Source of the DNA: an uncultured Massilia sp.
GTDB lineage: Bacteria > Pseudomonadota > Gammaproteobacteria > Burkholderiales > Burkholderiaceae
DNA: 64,000 nt
Assembly: GCA_946481275.1 (NCBI GenBank)
Contig: CAMLMV010000002.1
Span: forward strand, 62,001 to 126,000
Reading direction: 5' to 3'
Both the position numbers and the translations under genes were made by a program. Every line of letters begins with the position of its first letter. Within the stretch, counting starts at the first letter, position 1. Under the pieces are notes generated by a model that did not search any database, was not told the origin of the DNA, and saw only the letters and a program-made list of their open reading frames with translations. Shown one piece after another: positions 43,334 through 53,826 of this stretch.

Positions 43334-45442
43334 ATGCCCAAACTGCTCAACCTCCTCATCGGCGCCGGTGCGCTGGCCGTCATCGCGGCGTCGGGGAACT
43401 GGGCCGAACGCCACGAACTGCAGACCAAGACGGAAGGCCTGCGCCAGGCCGCCGCCGCGCACGTGCTGGGCCTGCGCGGCCTCGTCGAAAAGCACGATTT
43501 CCTGCCGCACGCGGCGGCCCGCCACCCGGACGTGCAGGACCTGCTGCGCACCCCGCGCGACGGCGCGCTGCAGGCGCGCGTGAACGATTACTTCGCCGAC
43601 CTGCAGGCGACGACAGGCGCCGCCGCGCTGTTCCTCGTCGACCGGGAAGGCCTCACGCTGGCCGCCAGCAACTGGAACCTGCCGTCCAGCTTCGTCGGCC
43701 AGTCCTACCGCCAGCGTCCGTACTTCGAGGATGCGGTGCAGGGCCGGCGCGGCATCTTCTATGGCCTCGGCCTCACGACGGGCCAGTCCGGCCTGTTCAT
43801 CGCGGAGCCCGTGCGCGCGGGCGGCACGATCCTCGGCGTCGTCGTGGTAAAAATCAGCCTGGAGCCGCTGCAGGCCGCATGGATGCGCGGCGCCGACCCG
43901 GTGGTGCTGCGCGACAGCCGTGGCATCGTGTTCCTGTCCGCCGTGCCGGACTGGCTGTTCCACGCGATCCGGCCCGTGTCCGCCACCGACCTGCACTGGA
44001 TCGCCGAGCACCGCCAGTACGGCAACCGCGAACGCTTCTACGTGCTGCCCTGGCAGACGGAGACGCGCGGGGCGGCTCCCGGCTTCGTCCTGCATACGAA
44101 CGTGGGGGGACGGCGCCTGGACCTGCTCGCGCTGGACACGCCGCTGCCGGAACTGGGATGGACGCTCACCGTCACGACGGACATGAAGGAAGTCGTGCAG
44201 GCACGCCAGCTGGCGCTGATGCTGGCCGCGCTGGCCGTCGCGCTGCTGCTGCTCGGCGTGCTGTACTGGCGCCTGCGCGAAAAACGCTTCCGCGAACAGC
44301 GCTCGGCCCGCATCGAACTGGAGCGCCGGGTCGAGGAGCGCACGCGCGACCTGGAAGAAGCGCACGCGTTCCGCAAGGCGATGGAGGATTCCCTCCTCGT
44401 GGGCATGCGCGCGCGCGACCCGGAGGGCACGATCATCTACGTCAACCCGGCCCTGTGCGCGATGGTGGGCTACAGCGCTGACGAACTGCTGGGGTGCCGC
44501 CCGCCGTATCCGTACTGGCATCCGGACGACCAGGAAAAGCATGCGCGGCAGAGCGACGACGCGCTGCAGGGCCGCGCCGCCCCGCACGGCTTCGAAGCGC
44601 GCATCCGCCACAAGGATGGCCACGACGTGATCACGATGGTCTACACAGCGCCGCTCGTCGACGCGCAGGGCGTGCACCGGGGCTGGATGAGTTCCGTCGT
44701 CGACATCACGGCGCAGAAGCAGGCCGAGGCCCGCCAGCGCGACCAGGAAGTCCGCCTGCAGCGCAGCGCGCGTCTCGCGAGCGTGGGCGAGATGGCGTCC
44801 ACCCTCGCGCACGAACTGAATCAGCCGTTGATGGCGCTGTCGAATTTCGCCGTCGCGGCGCGTGCCCTCGCCTCGCAGTCGGCGCCGCCCGACATGCTGG
44901 CCGGCGCGCTCGACGAGATCGTCGAACAGTCGAAACGCGCCAGCGAGATCGTCAAGCGGGTGCGCGCGTTCATCAACCCGAAGCGGGGGCACTACGAAAA
45001 CCTCGCGGTCGATGGCGTCATCGCGCACGCGGCCGAGTTGCTCAAGCCGGAGTTGCAGCAGGCAGGGATCGAGCTGCAGCTCGACCTCGATGACGACAGC
45101 GCTGCCGTGCGCGGCGACCGCGTCCTGCTCGAACAGGTGCTCGTGAACCTGATCCACAACGCGATGCACGCCATGCAGGACCGCCCGCGCGGGCGTATCG
45201 ATCTGACCAGCCGGCGCGGCGACACGGGCGTATGCGTCACCGTCGTCGACCAGGGCCCCGGCATTCCGCCCGAACAGTTGGACCAGATCTTCGCACCGTT
45301 CTTCACCACCCGCCCCGACGGCCTGGGCCTGGGGCTGAACATCTGCCGCACCATCGTCGAGGCCCACGGCGGTTGCATGACGGTCGAGAACCACGCGGGC
45401 GGCGGCGCCGCTTTTTCCTTCACCCTTCCCATCGCGCCATGA
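43334..45442 (+). CDS. Sensor histidine kinase with periplasmic Cache and PAS domains (DctB/DctS-like)
   Basis: The 702-residue kinase has an N-terminal membrane segment, a periplasmic Cache-like sensor (about 40-290; FLVDREGLTLAASNWN, YRQRPYFEDAVQGRRG), a second membrane segment (about 296-318), a coiled linker, a PAS domain (about 355-470) and a HisKA/HATPase core with His493 in LAHELNQPL, IHNAM and GLGLGLNIC. It resembles kinases that sense C4-dicarboxylates or similar acids. The ATG at 43334 precedes the first membrane segment. The stop overlaps the response regulator start (ATGA). Confidence 0.93.
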   Translation: MPKLLNLLIGAGALAVIAASGNWAERHELQTKTEGLRQAAAAHVLGLRGLVEKHDFLPHAAARHPDVQDLLRTPRDGALQARVNDYFADLQATTGAAALFLVDREGLTLAASNWNLPSSFVGQSYRQRPYFEDAVQGRRGIFYGLGLTTGQSGLFIAEPVRAGGTILGVVVVKISLEPLQAAWMRGADPVVLRDSRGIVFLSAVPDWLFHAIRPVSATDLHWIAEHRQYGNRERFYVLPWQTETRGAAPGFVLHTNVGGRRLDLLALDTPLPELGWTLTVTTDMKEVVQARQLALMLAALAVALLLLGVLYWRLREKRFREQRSARIELERRVEERTRDLEEAHAFRKAMEDSLLVGMRARDPEGTIIYVNPALCAMVGYSADELLGCRPPYPYWHPDDQEKHARQSDDALQGRAAPHGFEARIRHKDGHDVITMVYTAPLVDAQGVHRGWMSSVVDITAQKQAEARQRDQEVRLQRSARLASVGEMASTLAHELNQPLMALSNFAVAARALASQSAPPDMLAGALDEIVEQSKRASEIVKRVRAFINPKRGHYENLAVDGVIAHAAELLKPELQQAGIELQLDLDDDSAAVRGDRVLLEQVLVNLIHNAMHAMQDRPRGRIDLTSRRGDTGVCVTVVDQGPGIPPEQLDQIFAPFFTTRPDGLGLGLNICRTIVEAHGGCMTVENHAGGGAAFSFTLPIAP

Positions 45443-46038
45443 AAGACATCCCGCTCACGCTGTACGTTGTCGACGACGACGAAGCCCTGCGCCGTTCCCT
45501 GCTATTGCTGCTGTTCTCGCAGGGACTCGCCGTGCAGGCGTTCGAATCGGGAGAAGCGTTCCTGGACGCCGTCGACATGCGCCAGCCCGGCTGCCTGATC
45601 CTCGACCTGCGCCTGGGCGGCATGAGCGGCCTGGCCGTGTTCGACCGCCTGCGCGCGGCGCACAGCCCGCTCGTGACGCTGTTCCTGTCCGGCCACGGCG
45701 ACATCCCGACCGCGCTCGAAGCCGTGCGCCAGGGCGCGTGGGACTGGGTGGAAAAGCCGGACACGCAGCACCTGCTCGACAAGCTGCCGGCCGCCATCGC
45801 CGAGGCGAGATCCCGCGCGCACGCGCTGCGGCTGTGGGCCGAGCTGACGCCGCGCGAACGGGAAGTCGCGCGGCTCGTGGGGCTCGGCCAGCCGAACAAG
45901 GAGATCGCGCGGCTGCTCGTGCCGCCGTGCGGGCCGCGCTCGGTGGAGACGCATCGAGCGAACATCTTCAGCAAGCTGCAGTGCGCCAACGATAATGAGC
46001 TGGGGCGGTGGCTGGCCGCCCATCCGTGGCTCGGCTAG
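45439..46038 (+). CDS. FixJ/LuxR-type response regulator
   Basis: The 199-residue protein has a receiver domain (DDDEALRR, phosphoacceptor Asp56 in LILDLRLGG, Lys in VEKPD) and a LuxR-type helix-turn-helix (LTPREREVARLVGLGQPNKEIARLL). The recognition region reads VPPCGPRSVETHRANI, two residues longer than the usual LGIS-PRTVE turn, so DNA binding may be altered. It overlaps its kinase by 4 nt. Its stop shares a CTAG with the stop of the convergent hydrolase. Confidence 0.92.
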   Translation: MKDIPLTLYVVDDDEALRRSLLLLLFSQGLAVQAFESGEAFLDAVDMRQPGCLILDLRLGGMSGLAVFDRLRAAHSPLVTLFLSGHGDIPTALEAVRQGAWDWVEKPDTQHLLDKLPAAIAEARSRAHALRLWAELTPREREVARLVGLGQPNKEIARLLVPPCGPRSVETHRANIFSKLQCANDNELGRWLAAHPWLG

Positions 46039-47036
46039 CGCTTGCTCAACCCTTGCAGCAACGCCTGGTGAAACCGCGCCGGGTCCTGCATCTGCGGCGC
46101 ATGGCCCATGTCGTCGAACTCGACGAGCGTCGCATGCGGGATCGCCTTCGCCGCGAACTTGCCCAGCGTCGCGTAATTGCCCAGCTTCGGCCGCAGTTCG
46201 GCCGGCGCCGCGTCCTTGCCGATGGCCGTGTTGTCCTTCGTTCCGATCAGCAGCAGCACGGGCATCTTCAGTAACGGGAATTCGTACACGACGGGCTGCG
46301 TGTAGATCATGTCGTACAGCAGGGCCGAGTTCCACGCGACGAGCTTTTTACCAGGCCCGCGGTACAGTCCCGCCAGCATCTGCACCCAGGGTTCGTACTC
46401 GGGCTTCCACTGGTTCACGTAGTACGTCGATTTCTCGTAGGCGCGGATCCTGTCGGCGGTCGTTTGCAGTTCGCGCTCGTACCACTTGTCGACGCCGAGC
46501 GACGGCACGCCCAGCGCCTTCCAGTCTTCCAGCCCGATCGGGTTCGCGAGCACCAGCTGCTCCGTCTCTTCCGGATACAGCAGGCCGTAGCGCACGGCGA
46601 GCATGCCACCCGTCGAGTGGCCCATCACGGTCGCCTGTCTGACGCCGATGGACGCCAGCAGCGCGTGCGTGTTGGCGGCCAGCTGCTGGAAGCTGTATTG
46701 ATAGTGCTCCGGCTTGCTGGACTTGCAGAAGCCGACCTGGTCGGGCGCGACGACGCGGTAGCCGGCCTTCGTGAGCGCGTCGATGGACGATTTCCACGTC
46801 GCGGCGCAGAAGTTCTTGCCGTGCAGGAGGACGACGGTGCGGCCGTTCGGCTGCGCCGGCCTGACGTCCATGTAGGCCATGTGCAGCGGCACGCCTTGCG
46901 ACGTGAAGCGGTATTGCTGCACCGGGTACGGGTAGTCGAAGCCTTCCAGCTCGGGGCCGTAGGCGGGTTCGGCGGCGTGGGCGGCGCGCATGACGAGCGC
47001 GGCGCATATTGCCGCGTACAGACGTGGTCGGGACAT
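46035..47036 (-). CDS. Exported alpha/beta hydrolase
   Basis: The 333-residue protein has a signal peptide (LYAAICAALVMRAAHA) and a complete alpha/beta hydrolase fold: oxyanion-type LLHGKNFCAATW, the nucleophile elbow MGHSTGG, an acidic residue in LLIGTKDNTA, and the catalytic His in DDMGHAPQM. The substrate is unknown; closest types are exported esterase- or haloperoxidase-like hydrolases. The start at 47036 follows AGGAG. Together with the S41-type gene 46 nt upstream it may form a two-gene unit. Confidence 0.9.
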   Translation of the reverse strand: MSRPRLYAAICAALVMRAAHAAEPAYGPELEGFDYPYPVQQYRFTSQGVPLHMAYMDVRPAQPNGRTVVLLHGKNFCAATWKSSIDALTKAGYRVVAPDQVGFCKSSKPEHYQYSFQQLAANTHALLASIGVRQATVMGHSTGGMLAVRYGLLYPEETEQLVLANPIGLEDWKALGVPSLGVDKWYERELQTTADRIRAYEKSTYYVNQWKPEYEPWVQMLAGLYRGPGKKLVAWNSALLYDMIYTQPVVYEFPLLKMPVLLLIGTKDNTAIGKDAAPAELRPKLGNYATLGKFAAKAIPHATLVEFDDMGHAPQMQDPARFHQALLQGLSKR

Positions 47037-47082
47037 GCGGAATCTCCTGAAGATGCAGCCCGCCAGTCTAGCCCGGACGTGT

Positions 47083-48594
47083 TCAGCGTGGCGCGCCGGT
47101 CTTCTCCAGGGCCGCGAGCGTGGCCGCACGCACGGCCGCGTCGTCGTGCATGTCGACGCGCAGCGGCACGTCCGGCACGAGTGCCTCGCTGTCGCCGCGC
47201 ACGCGGTTGAGCCAGACTTTCAGCGGCATCACGAGGTGGTTCCCGCTGGGTAGCGTAACCCTGCCCGCGCTTTCCAGGTACACGGTGTCGGAACTGGTCG
47301 TCTGCCCCAGCTGGATGGAGTTCGGGAGCAGGCGCACCTGGTCGACGAAGTCGAGGCAGGCGCTGGCGCAGGCGGCGTCGGCGATGATGGCGACGGTGCC
47401 GTCGAAGCGTTTCATGCGCCCGTGCCGCTGCGCGATATCGGCGCGCGTGATGCGCGGGCCGCCGGCCTGGTCGACCCAGGCGCGGCCGGCCTCCTTCGCT
47501 GCACGGAACTGGTCGCGCAGCCCGTCCATCTCGCGGGCGCGCACGCTGTCGGCGCCATAACGCTGGGTCATGATATCGACGTAACGGTTGGCCGCCTCCA
47601 GCGCGACGTCGGACACGCGCCATTGCGGGTACGTCTTCGGCAGGCGGTCGAGCCCTTCGCGATCGAAGTCCAGGCCACCGGTCGCCGCCACGATGATCTG
47701 GTTGCCGACCGAGCTGTCGCCGCCGCCGTTCCCGCGCGCGTCGAAGACAATCGTGCGTACGCCCTGCAGCGCGGCGATCTCCTTGAGCATCACGTCCAGT
47801 TCCTTCACCTGCGCCGGCGCGAGCATGAAGTTCTGCGCGCGGATCCACAGCACGCCGTTCTCGAACGTGTAGGCATTGCGTCGTTCGACGCGCCGCGGGC
47901 GCGGGAGCGACTTGAAGATGCTGGCCGAGGAGACGGTCTGGTATGAAACGGGGAAGGTCAGGCGCTTGCCGTCGGCCTGCTCGAAGTCGCACGTTTTATA
48001 GCCCATGCCTGTCAGCCACGGATAGGCGAGCGTGCCGGCCAGGACACCCTGCAGATCGGGCAGCCCGCGCCGCTCCACGTACGGCGCGGCGTCCTCGTCG
48101 ACGAGCGCCTGCGGCGCGCGGCCGTCGCAGCCGAGCAGCTTCGCGCCGAGCGGCGGCAGGGGGCCCTGCCATTCGGGATTGTGCCCGGCGACGACGTAGG
48201 CGTCGCCTGCGCGGTCGAGTACCCAGCCGTCGGTCCGCACGCGGTACGTGTTGTCGCGCTTGTCGTCGGAATACACGAAGTGCCCGTCGCGAAAGCCGGT
48301 GACGTACCAGCGCACGGTCGCCAGCATGCCGTCGTAGCTGTCCACGCGCGGCACCAGCGCGAGCGCCTCGCGATAGCCCTGCTCCGTCCACGCGCGGAAC
48401 GTCGGATTCTGGTCATCGATGTAGCCGGGATGCGCCGCGACGATGGCCGCGCGCGTGGCGTCGAGGTCGGCGCGGGCCAGGGCCTGCCACTCGTCGGGGG
48501 TCTTGTCCGCCGACCGGCTCACCCCGGCCGCGCACAGCGTGCATGCGGCCAGGATCAGCCGCGCCCTTGTCGAAACCCGTCCCGCTATTTCCAT
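47083..48594 (-). CDS. S41-type serine peptidase
   Basis: The 503-residue protein starts with a signal-like segment (RLILAACTLCAAGVSRS) and carries an S41 (C-terminal processing peptidase) core: VRTIVFDARGNGGGDSSVGNQ and the catalytic Ser segment ACASACLDFVDQ. Two cysteines in the LAACTLC segment make a lipoprotein possible. Its role is unknown, perhaps periplasmic protein or peptide turnover. A 9-bp hairpin lies 6 nt upstream of the ATG. Confidence 0.87.
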   Translation of the reverse strand: MEIAGRVSTRARLILAACTLCAAGVSRSADKTPDEWQALARADLDATRAAIVAAHPGYIDDQNPTFRAWTEQGYREALALVPRVDSYDGMLATVRWYVTGFRDGHFVYSDDKRDNTYRVRTDGWVLDRAGDAYVVAGHNPEWQGPLPPLGAKLLGCDGRAPQALVDEDAAPYVERRGLPDLQGVLAGTLAYPWLTGMGYKTCDFEQADGKRLTFPVSYQTVSSASIFKSLPRPRRVERRNAYTFENGVLWIRAQNFMLAPAQVKELDVMLKEIAALQGVRTIVFDARGNGGGDSSVGNQIIVAATGGLDFDREGLDRLPKTYPQWRVSDVALEAANRYVDIMTQRYGADSVRAREMDGLRDQFRAAKEAGRAWVDQAGGPRITRADIAQRHGRMKRFDGTVAIIADAACASACLDFVDQVRLLPNSIQLGQTTSSDTVYLESAGRVTLPSGNHLVMPLKVWLNRVRGDSEALVPDVPLRVDMHDDAAVRAATLAALEKTGAPR

Positions 48595-48599
48595 CCCGC

Positions 48600-48627
48600 C
48601 CCCGGCGTCGTGAAATGAACGCCGGGG
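48600..48627 (-). other. Hairpin just before the S41 gene start
   Basis: CCCCGGCGT (48600-48608) pairs with ACGCCGGGG (48619-48627). A smaller inverted repeat, TGCCATT with AATGGCA, lies at 48636-48654. Both follow the alpha-amylase stop. They may end that operon, or hide the ribosome site of the S41 gene. Confidence 0.5.
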
Positions 48628-48670
48628 ATTGTGTCATGCCATTACATGAATGGCAACATACATACGCGCA

Positions 48671-50353
48671 TCAGTCCAGCGCGATCAGCGCCACCGGTGC
48701 GCGCGTATCGAACTGCACCTTGCCGCCCGAGACGACGGCCGTCTTGCCCGTGTAAGCGTCGCGCACGGTCTGGCCGTCGCCGAACACGCCGGCCACGGAA
48801 ATGGGCACCGTGCGGTCCTGCGGCAGGTCGAGGGCGATGACGACGCGGTCGGAGACGCCGTTCTTCTCGTACGTGCGCTTGAACGTGTACGGTCCCGACG
48901 CGATCATCTGGTGCACGCCCGCGCCCACGGCCGGATGCGCGTGACGGAAGCGGCCCAGGCGCGCCCAGTAGTCGCGCACCTCGGCCGCGCCGAAGAGGCC
49001 GACCTGGGCATTGTCCTTCAGCTGGTCCCAGTTCATGAAGGAGCGCAGGTTCGCATCGCCGACGGCGCCGTCGATCTTGAGCACGCGCGCCGTCTCGTCG
49101 CCGTAGTAGACCTGGGCCTGGCCCGGCGCCAGCAGCAGCTTGTTCGCTTCCTCGAACGGGTGCGCGCGCATGGCGTCGAACGGATGGCCGTCGTCGTGCG
49201 AGTCGAGGTAGTTCAGCACCGTCACGCCCTTGAGCGGGCCGTTCAGCAGGGTCGAGTACTTGGAGAACAGCGTCTCGTAGCTCTGGCCCGCATCGTTCGG
49301 CAGGCTGAAGTTGATCATGCTGTCGAAGCCGTTGTTGTAATAATCGACCTTGGTGCCGTCGTCGTAGGCGAACTGGCGGCCGTTCGAGATCGGGTAGCCA
49401 TACGCTTCCGCGACCATGAAGAACGGCTGGTTGCCGATCTTCTCGATGCCCTGCTTGCCGGCCGGCGTGCGCTTCCAGTCCTCGTAGGCCTGGCTCGCCA
49501 CCTTCTTGAGGTCCTTCCACACGCCCGGTTCCGTGTGCTTGACGGTGTCGCCGCGGAAGCCGTCGAAGCCGTATTTGCGCACCCAGTCGGCGTGCCATTT
49601 CATCAGGTAGTAGCGCGGTGCGCGCGGGTAGCCCGTGCGCTTGAAGAAGTCGTCCAGCTCCTTCGTTTCGCGGTCGTAGCGCCCTTCCTTCTTCCACTTC
49701 GCGACGAGGAACGGCGGCAGGTCGACGTTCGCGTTGCTGTCGGTGCGGAAGTCGGGCAGGTTCTTCACGAGCGCGCAATCGACCGTGCCCTTGACGTCCT
49801 TGAAGCTGCAGGTCGGCGACGTGCGCACCCAGTCCGACGGCCACACGGTGTCCTGCGCCGTGACGGGTCCCGTGTGGTTCATCACGACGTCGAGCAGCAC
49901 GCGGATGCCGCGCGCATGCGCCGCCTCGACGAGGTCGCGCACGTCCTTCGCGGTGCCGACGTTGGCGTCGACGGCCGTGAAGTCGCGCGCCCAATAGCCG
50001 TGGAAGCCGTAGCTGACGCCCGTGCCCTCGTCGGTGGACGCGTGGATCTGTTCCACCGGCGGCGAGATCCAGAGCGCGTCCACGCCCAGGTCCGTGAAAT
50101 ACCCTTCCTTGATCTTGGCCGTGACCCCGGCCAGGTCGCCGCCCATGAAGCCGCGCGCGACGGCCGCATCGTTCTTGCGGCCGTAGGCGTGGTCGTTCGA
50201 CGGATCGCCGTTGTTGAAGCGGTCGATCACGAGGAAGTAGACGGTCGCGTTATCCCAGGTGAACGGCTTGCCCTTGACCGGCGACAGGTCGGGCGCGGCC
50301 GAGGCGGCACCGAAGGCGAGCATCAGGGAGGCGGCGAGAACGGGTAGTTTCAT
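48671..50353 (-). CDS. Exported GH13 alpha-amylase
   Basis: The 560-residue enzyme has a signal peptide (VLAASLMLAFGAASAA) and a GH13 barrel beginning DNATVYFLVIDRFNNGDPSN. Catalytic residues are Asp269 (DGFRGDTVKH), Glu316 (MVAEAYG) and Asp387 (YLDSHDDG). It would cut internal alpha-1,4 bonds of starch or maltodextrins in the periplasm or medium. It is the third gene of a permease-phosphoglucomutase-amylase operon, 26 nt after pgm. Confidence 0.93.
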   Translation of the reverse strand: MKLPVLAASLMLAFGAASAAPDLSPVKGKPFTWDNATVYFLVIDRFNNGDPSNDHAYGRKNDAAVARGFMGGDLAGVTAKIKEGYFTDLGVDALWISPPVEQIHASTDEGTGVSYGFHGYWARDFTAVDANVGTAKDVRDLVEAAHARGIRVLLDVVMNHTGPVTAQDTVWPSDWVRTSPTCSFKDVKGTVDCALVKNLPDFRTDSNANVDLPPFLVAKWKKEGRYDRETKELDDFFKRTGYPRAPRYYLMKWHADWVRKYGFDGFRGDTVKHTEPGVWKDLKKVASQAYEDWKRTPAGKQGIEKIGNQPFFMVAEAYGYPISNGRQFAYDDGTKVDYYNNGFDSMINFSLPNDAGQSYETLFSKYSTLLNGPLKGVTVLNYLDSHDDGHPFDAMRAHPFEEANKLLLAPGQAQVYYGDETARVLKIDGAVGDANLRSFMNWDQLKDNAQVGLFGAAEVRDYWARLGRFRHAHPAVGAGVHQMIASGPYTFKRTYEKNGVSDRVVIALDLPQDRTVPISVAGVFGDGQTVRDAYTGKTAVVSGGKVQFDTRAPVALIALD

Positions 50354-50379
50354 GCGGAGTCCTGTGTGGTGGGTGGAAA

Positions 50380-52083
<1,704 letters not shown>

Positions 52084-53418
52084 TCAGTGGGCGGCGCGTT
52101 CCGCCCGGTCGGTGACGAACAGCGCCAGCACGGCCGCGATGACCATCGACACGCCGCCCAGCACCAGCGTAAGCACCGCGTGGTTGCCGAACATGTGCTT
52201 CGTGAACCAGCCGAGCACGAGACCGCTGACGATTTGCGGAATCACGATGAAGAAGTTGAACAGGCCCATGTAATAGCCCATGCGGTTCGGCGGCAGCGCG
52301 GCGACCAGGATCGCATACGGCATCGTGAGGATGCTCGCCCACGCCACACCCACGCCCAGCATCGGAATCAGCAGGAGATACTTGTCGTGGATGAAGAACG
52401 TGCTGGCCAGCGACAGGCCGCCGATCGCGAGGCAGACGGCGTGGCACGCCTTGCGGCTCGTACGACGCGCCAGCACGGGCAGCACGAACGCGGCCAGCGC
52501 GGACATGCCGTTGTAGACGGCGAACATCACGCCGACCCAGTTGCCCGCGTCCTGGTAGCCCGCCGACAGCGGATCCGTCGTGTTGTAGACGTTGTCGGCG
52601 ATCCCGGGACCGGTGTAGATCCACAGCGCGAACAGCGCGATCCACGAGAAGAACTGGACGAACGCCAGCTGCACCATCGTCTTCGGCATGTGCGCGAAGC
52701 CGCCCATGATCTCGCGCAGCGCCACGCCGAAGTTGCGCGACTGGCGGCGCTGGGCCATGAAGCGGTCGAGGTCCGGCGGCGGCAGTTCGGTCGACGTGAA
52801 CACGGTCCACAACACGGCCAGGAAGAAGGCGGCGCCGCCGATGTAGAACGAGTAGCGCACCGAATCCGGCACCCCGCCGTCGACGGGCACGTTGGAGACG
52901 CCGAGGTAGTTCGTGAAGACGATCGGCAGCAGCGACGCGATCACGGCGCCGCAGCCGATGAGGAAGGTCTGCATCGCGAAGCCGGCCGTCTGCTGCGACG
53001 TGTCGAGCTTGTCGCCGACGAAGGCGCGGAACGGCTCCATCGAGATGTTGATCGAGGCATCCATCAGCCACAGCATGGCGACCGCCATCCAGATGGCGGT
53101 GGAATTCGGCATCACGAACAGGGCCGTTGCGGCCAGCACGGCGCCGAGGAAGAAGAAGGGACGGCGGCGGCCCCAACGCGGGTGCCACGTGTTATCGCTG
53201 AGGTAACCGATCACCGGCTGCACGAGCAGGCCCGTGACGGGCGCCGCGAGCCAGACGAGGGCCAGGTCGTCCATCGAGGTGCCCAGCGTGGCGAAGATCC
53301 GGCTCGTGTTCACGTTCTGCAACGCCAAGCCGAACTGGATGCCGAAGAAGCCGAAGCTCATGTTCCACAGCTGCCAGAAGGTCAGCCGCGGCTTGAGTGC
53401 ATGTGTTTGCATTTCCAT
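52084..53418 (-). CDS. MFS/GPH-type sugar permease, probably maltose or maltodextrin
   Basis: A 444-residue, 12-segment transporter of the group related to sucrose and maltose symporters: FGFFGIQFGLALQNVNTSRIF, PVIGYLSDNTWHPRWGRRRPFF and DASINISMEPFRAFVGDKL are the recognisable blocks. It probably imports maltose or short maltodextrins across the inner membrane with protons. It leads the operon with pgm and alpha-amylase. The ribosome site GGGGACA just before the ATG is the same as in front of the two right-hand TonB receptors. Confidence 0.9.
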   Translation of the reverse strand: MEMQTHALKPRLTFWQLWNMSFGFFGIQFGLALQNVNTSRIFATLGTSMDDLALVWLAAPVTGLLVQPVIGYLSDNTWHPRWGRRRPFFFLGAVLAATALFVMPNSTAIWMAVAMLWLMDASINISMEPFRAFVGDKLDTSQQTAGFAMQTFLIGCGAVIASLLPIVFTNYLGVSNVPVDGGVPDSVRYSFYIGGAAFFLAVLWTVFTSTELPPPDLDRFMAQRRQSRNFGVALREIMGGFAHMPKTMVQLAFVQFFSWIALFALWIYTGPGIADNVYNTTDPLSAGYQDAGNWVGVMFAVYNGMSALAAFVLPVLARRTSRKACHAVCLAIGGLSLASTFFIHDKYLLLIPMLGVGVAWASILTMPYAILVAALPPNRMGYYMGLFNFFIVIPQIVSGLVLGWFTKHMFGNHAVLTLVLGGVSMVIAAVLALFVTDRAERAAH

Positions 53419-53555
53419 CTGTGTCCCCTTACGCGCCTGGACTCCTGCCAGGCTGCTACATGTAGCAAAGTAACATGGGGTTTTCTGGGTGTCAATGCGA
53501 TAACAGCCCGTAATCTAAAGGGAAGCCACAGAAAATGTAGTCAAACAACAAAACT
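53419..53555 (-). promoter_or_regulatory. Promoter region of the sugar permease operon
   Basis: This AT-rich stretch holds a perfect 12-bp palindrome GCTACATGTAGC (53455-53466) and the sequence ATGTAGTCAAACAACAAAAC beginning at 53535, which resembles sites upstream of the pullulanase and the TonB receptors. These are candidate operators for a sugar-responsive regulator not encoded beside them. Confidence 0.4.
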
Positions 53556-53815
53556 AAAATTCGGGGTCAGAGCACATTTTTCTTGAAATTCGGGGTCAGA
53601 GCACATTTATTGACAATAAATTAAGGTCAATTGATCCTGGCTACCACAACAACTGCCGCGCACCCGCGCTCCCACGGCGCCAGGAAACCGCCGGGCCGCA
53701 CATCGACGGCCACCGCTAGCGTTGACTTCCGCGTGCTCGATCGTGCCTCGGATCAATTGCTCAAAAATGTGCTCTGACCCCGAATTTTCGGCAAAATGTG
53801 CTCTGACCCCGAATT
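53556..53815. repeat. 260-bp element of nested inverted repeats
   Basis: Four near-identical 23-bp units with core TTCGGGGTCAGAGCACATTT occur as two direct copies at the left (53557-53580, 53586-53608) and two inverted copies at the right (53764-53786, 53793-53815). Inside them CAATTGATCC (53628-53637) is mirrored by GGATCAATTG (53750-53759). The middle (about 110 nt) is GC-rich and non-coding. The layout fits a small non-autonomous mobile or REP-like element. It ends 11 nt before the DEAD-box stop codon. No transposase frame is inside. Confidence 0.75.
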
Positions 53816-53826
53816 GGAGAAATGTT

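Noticed and set aside
53556..53815. CRISPR array
   Set aside because: Only four repeat units, in two opposite orientations, with no regular spacers and no cas genes.
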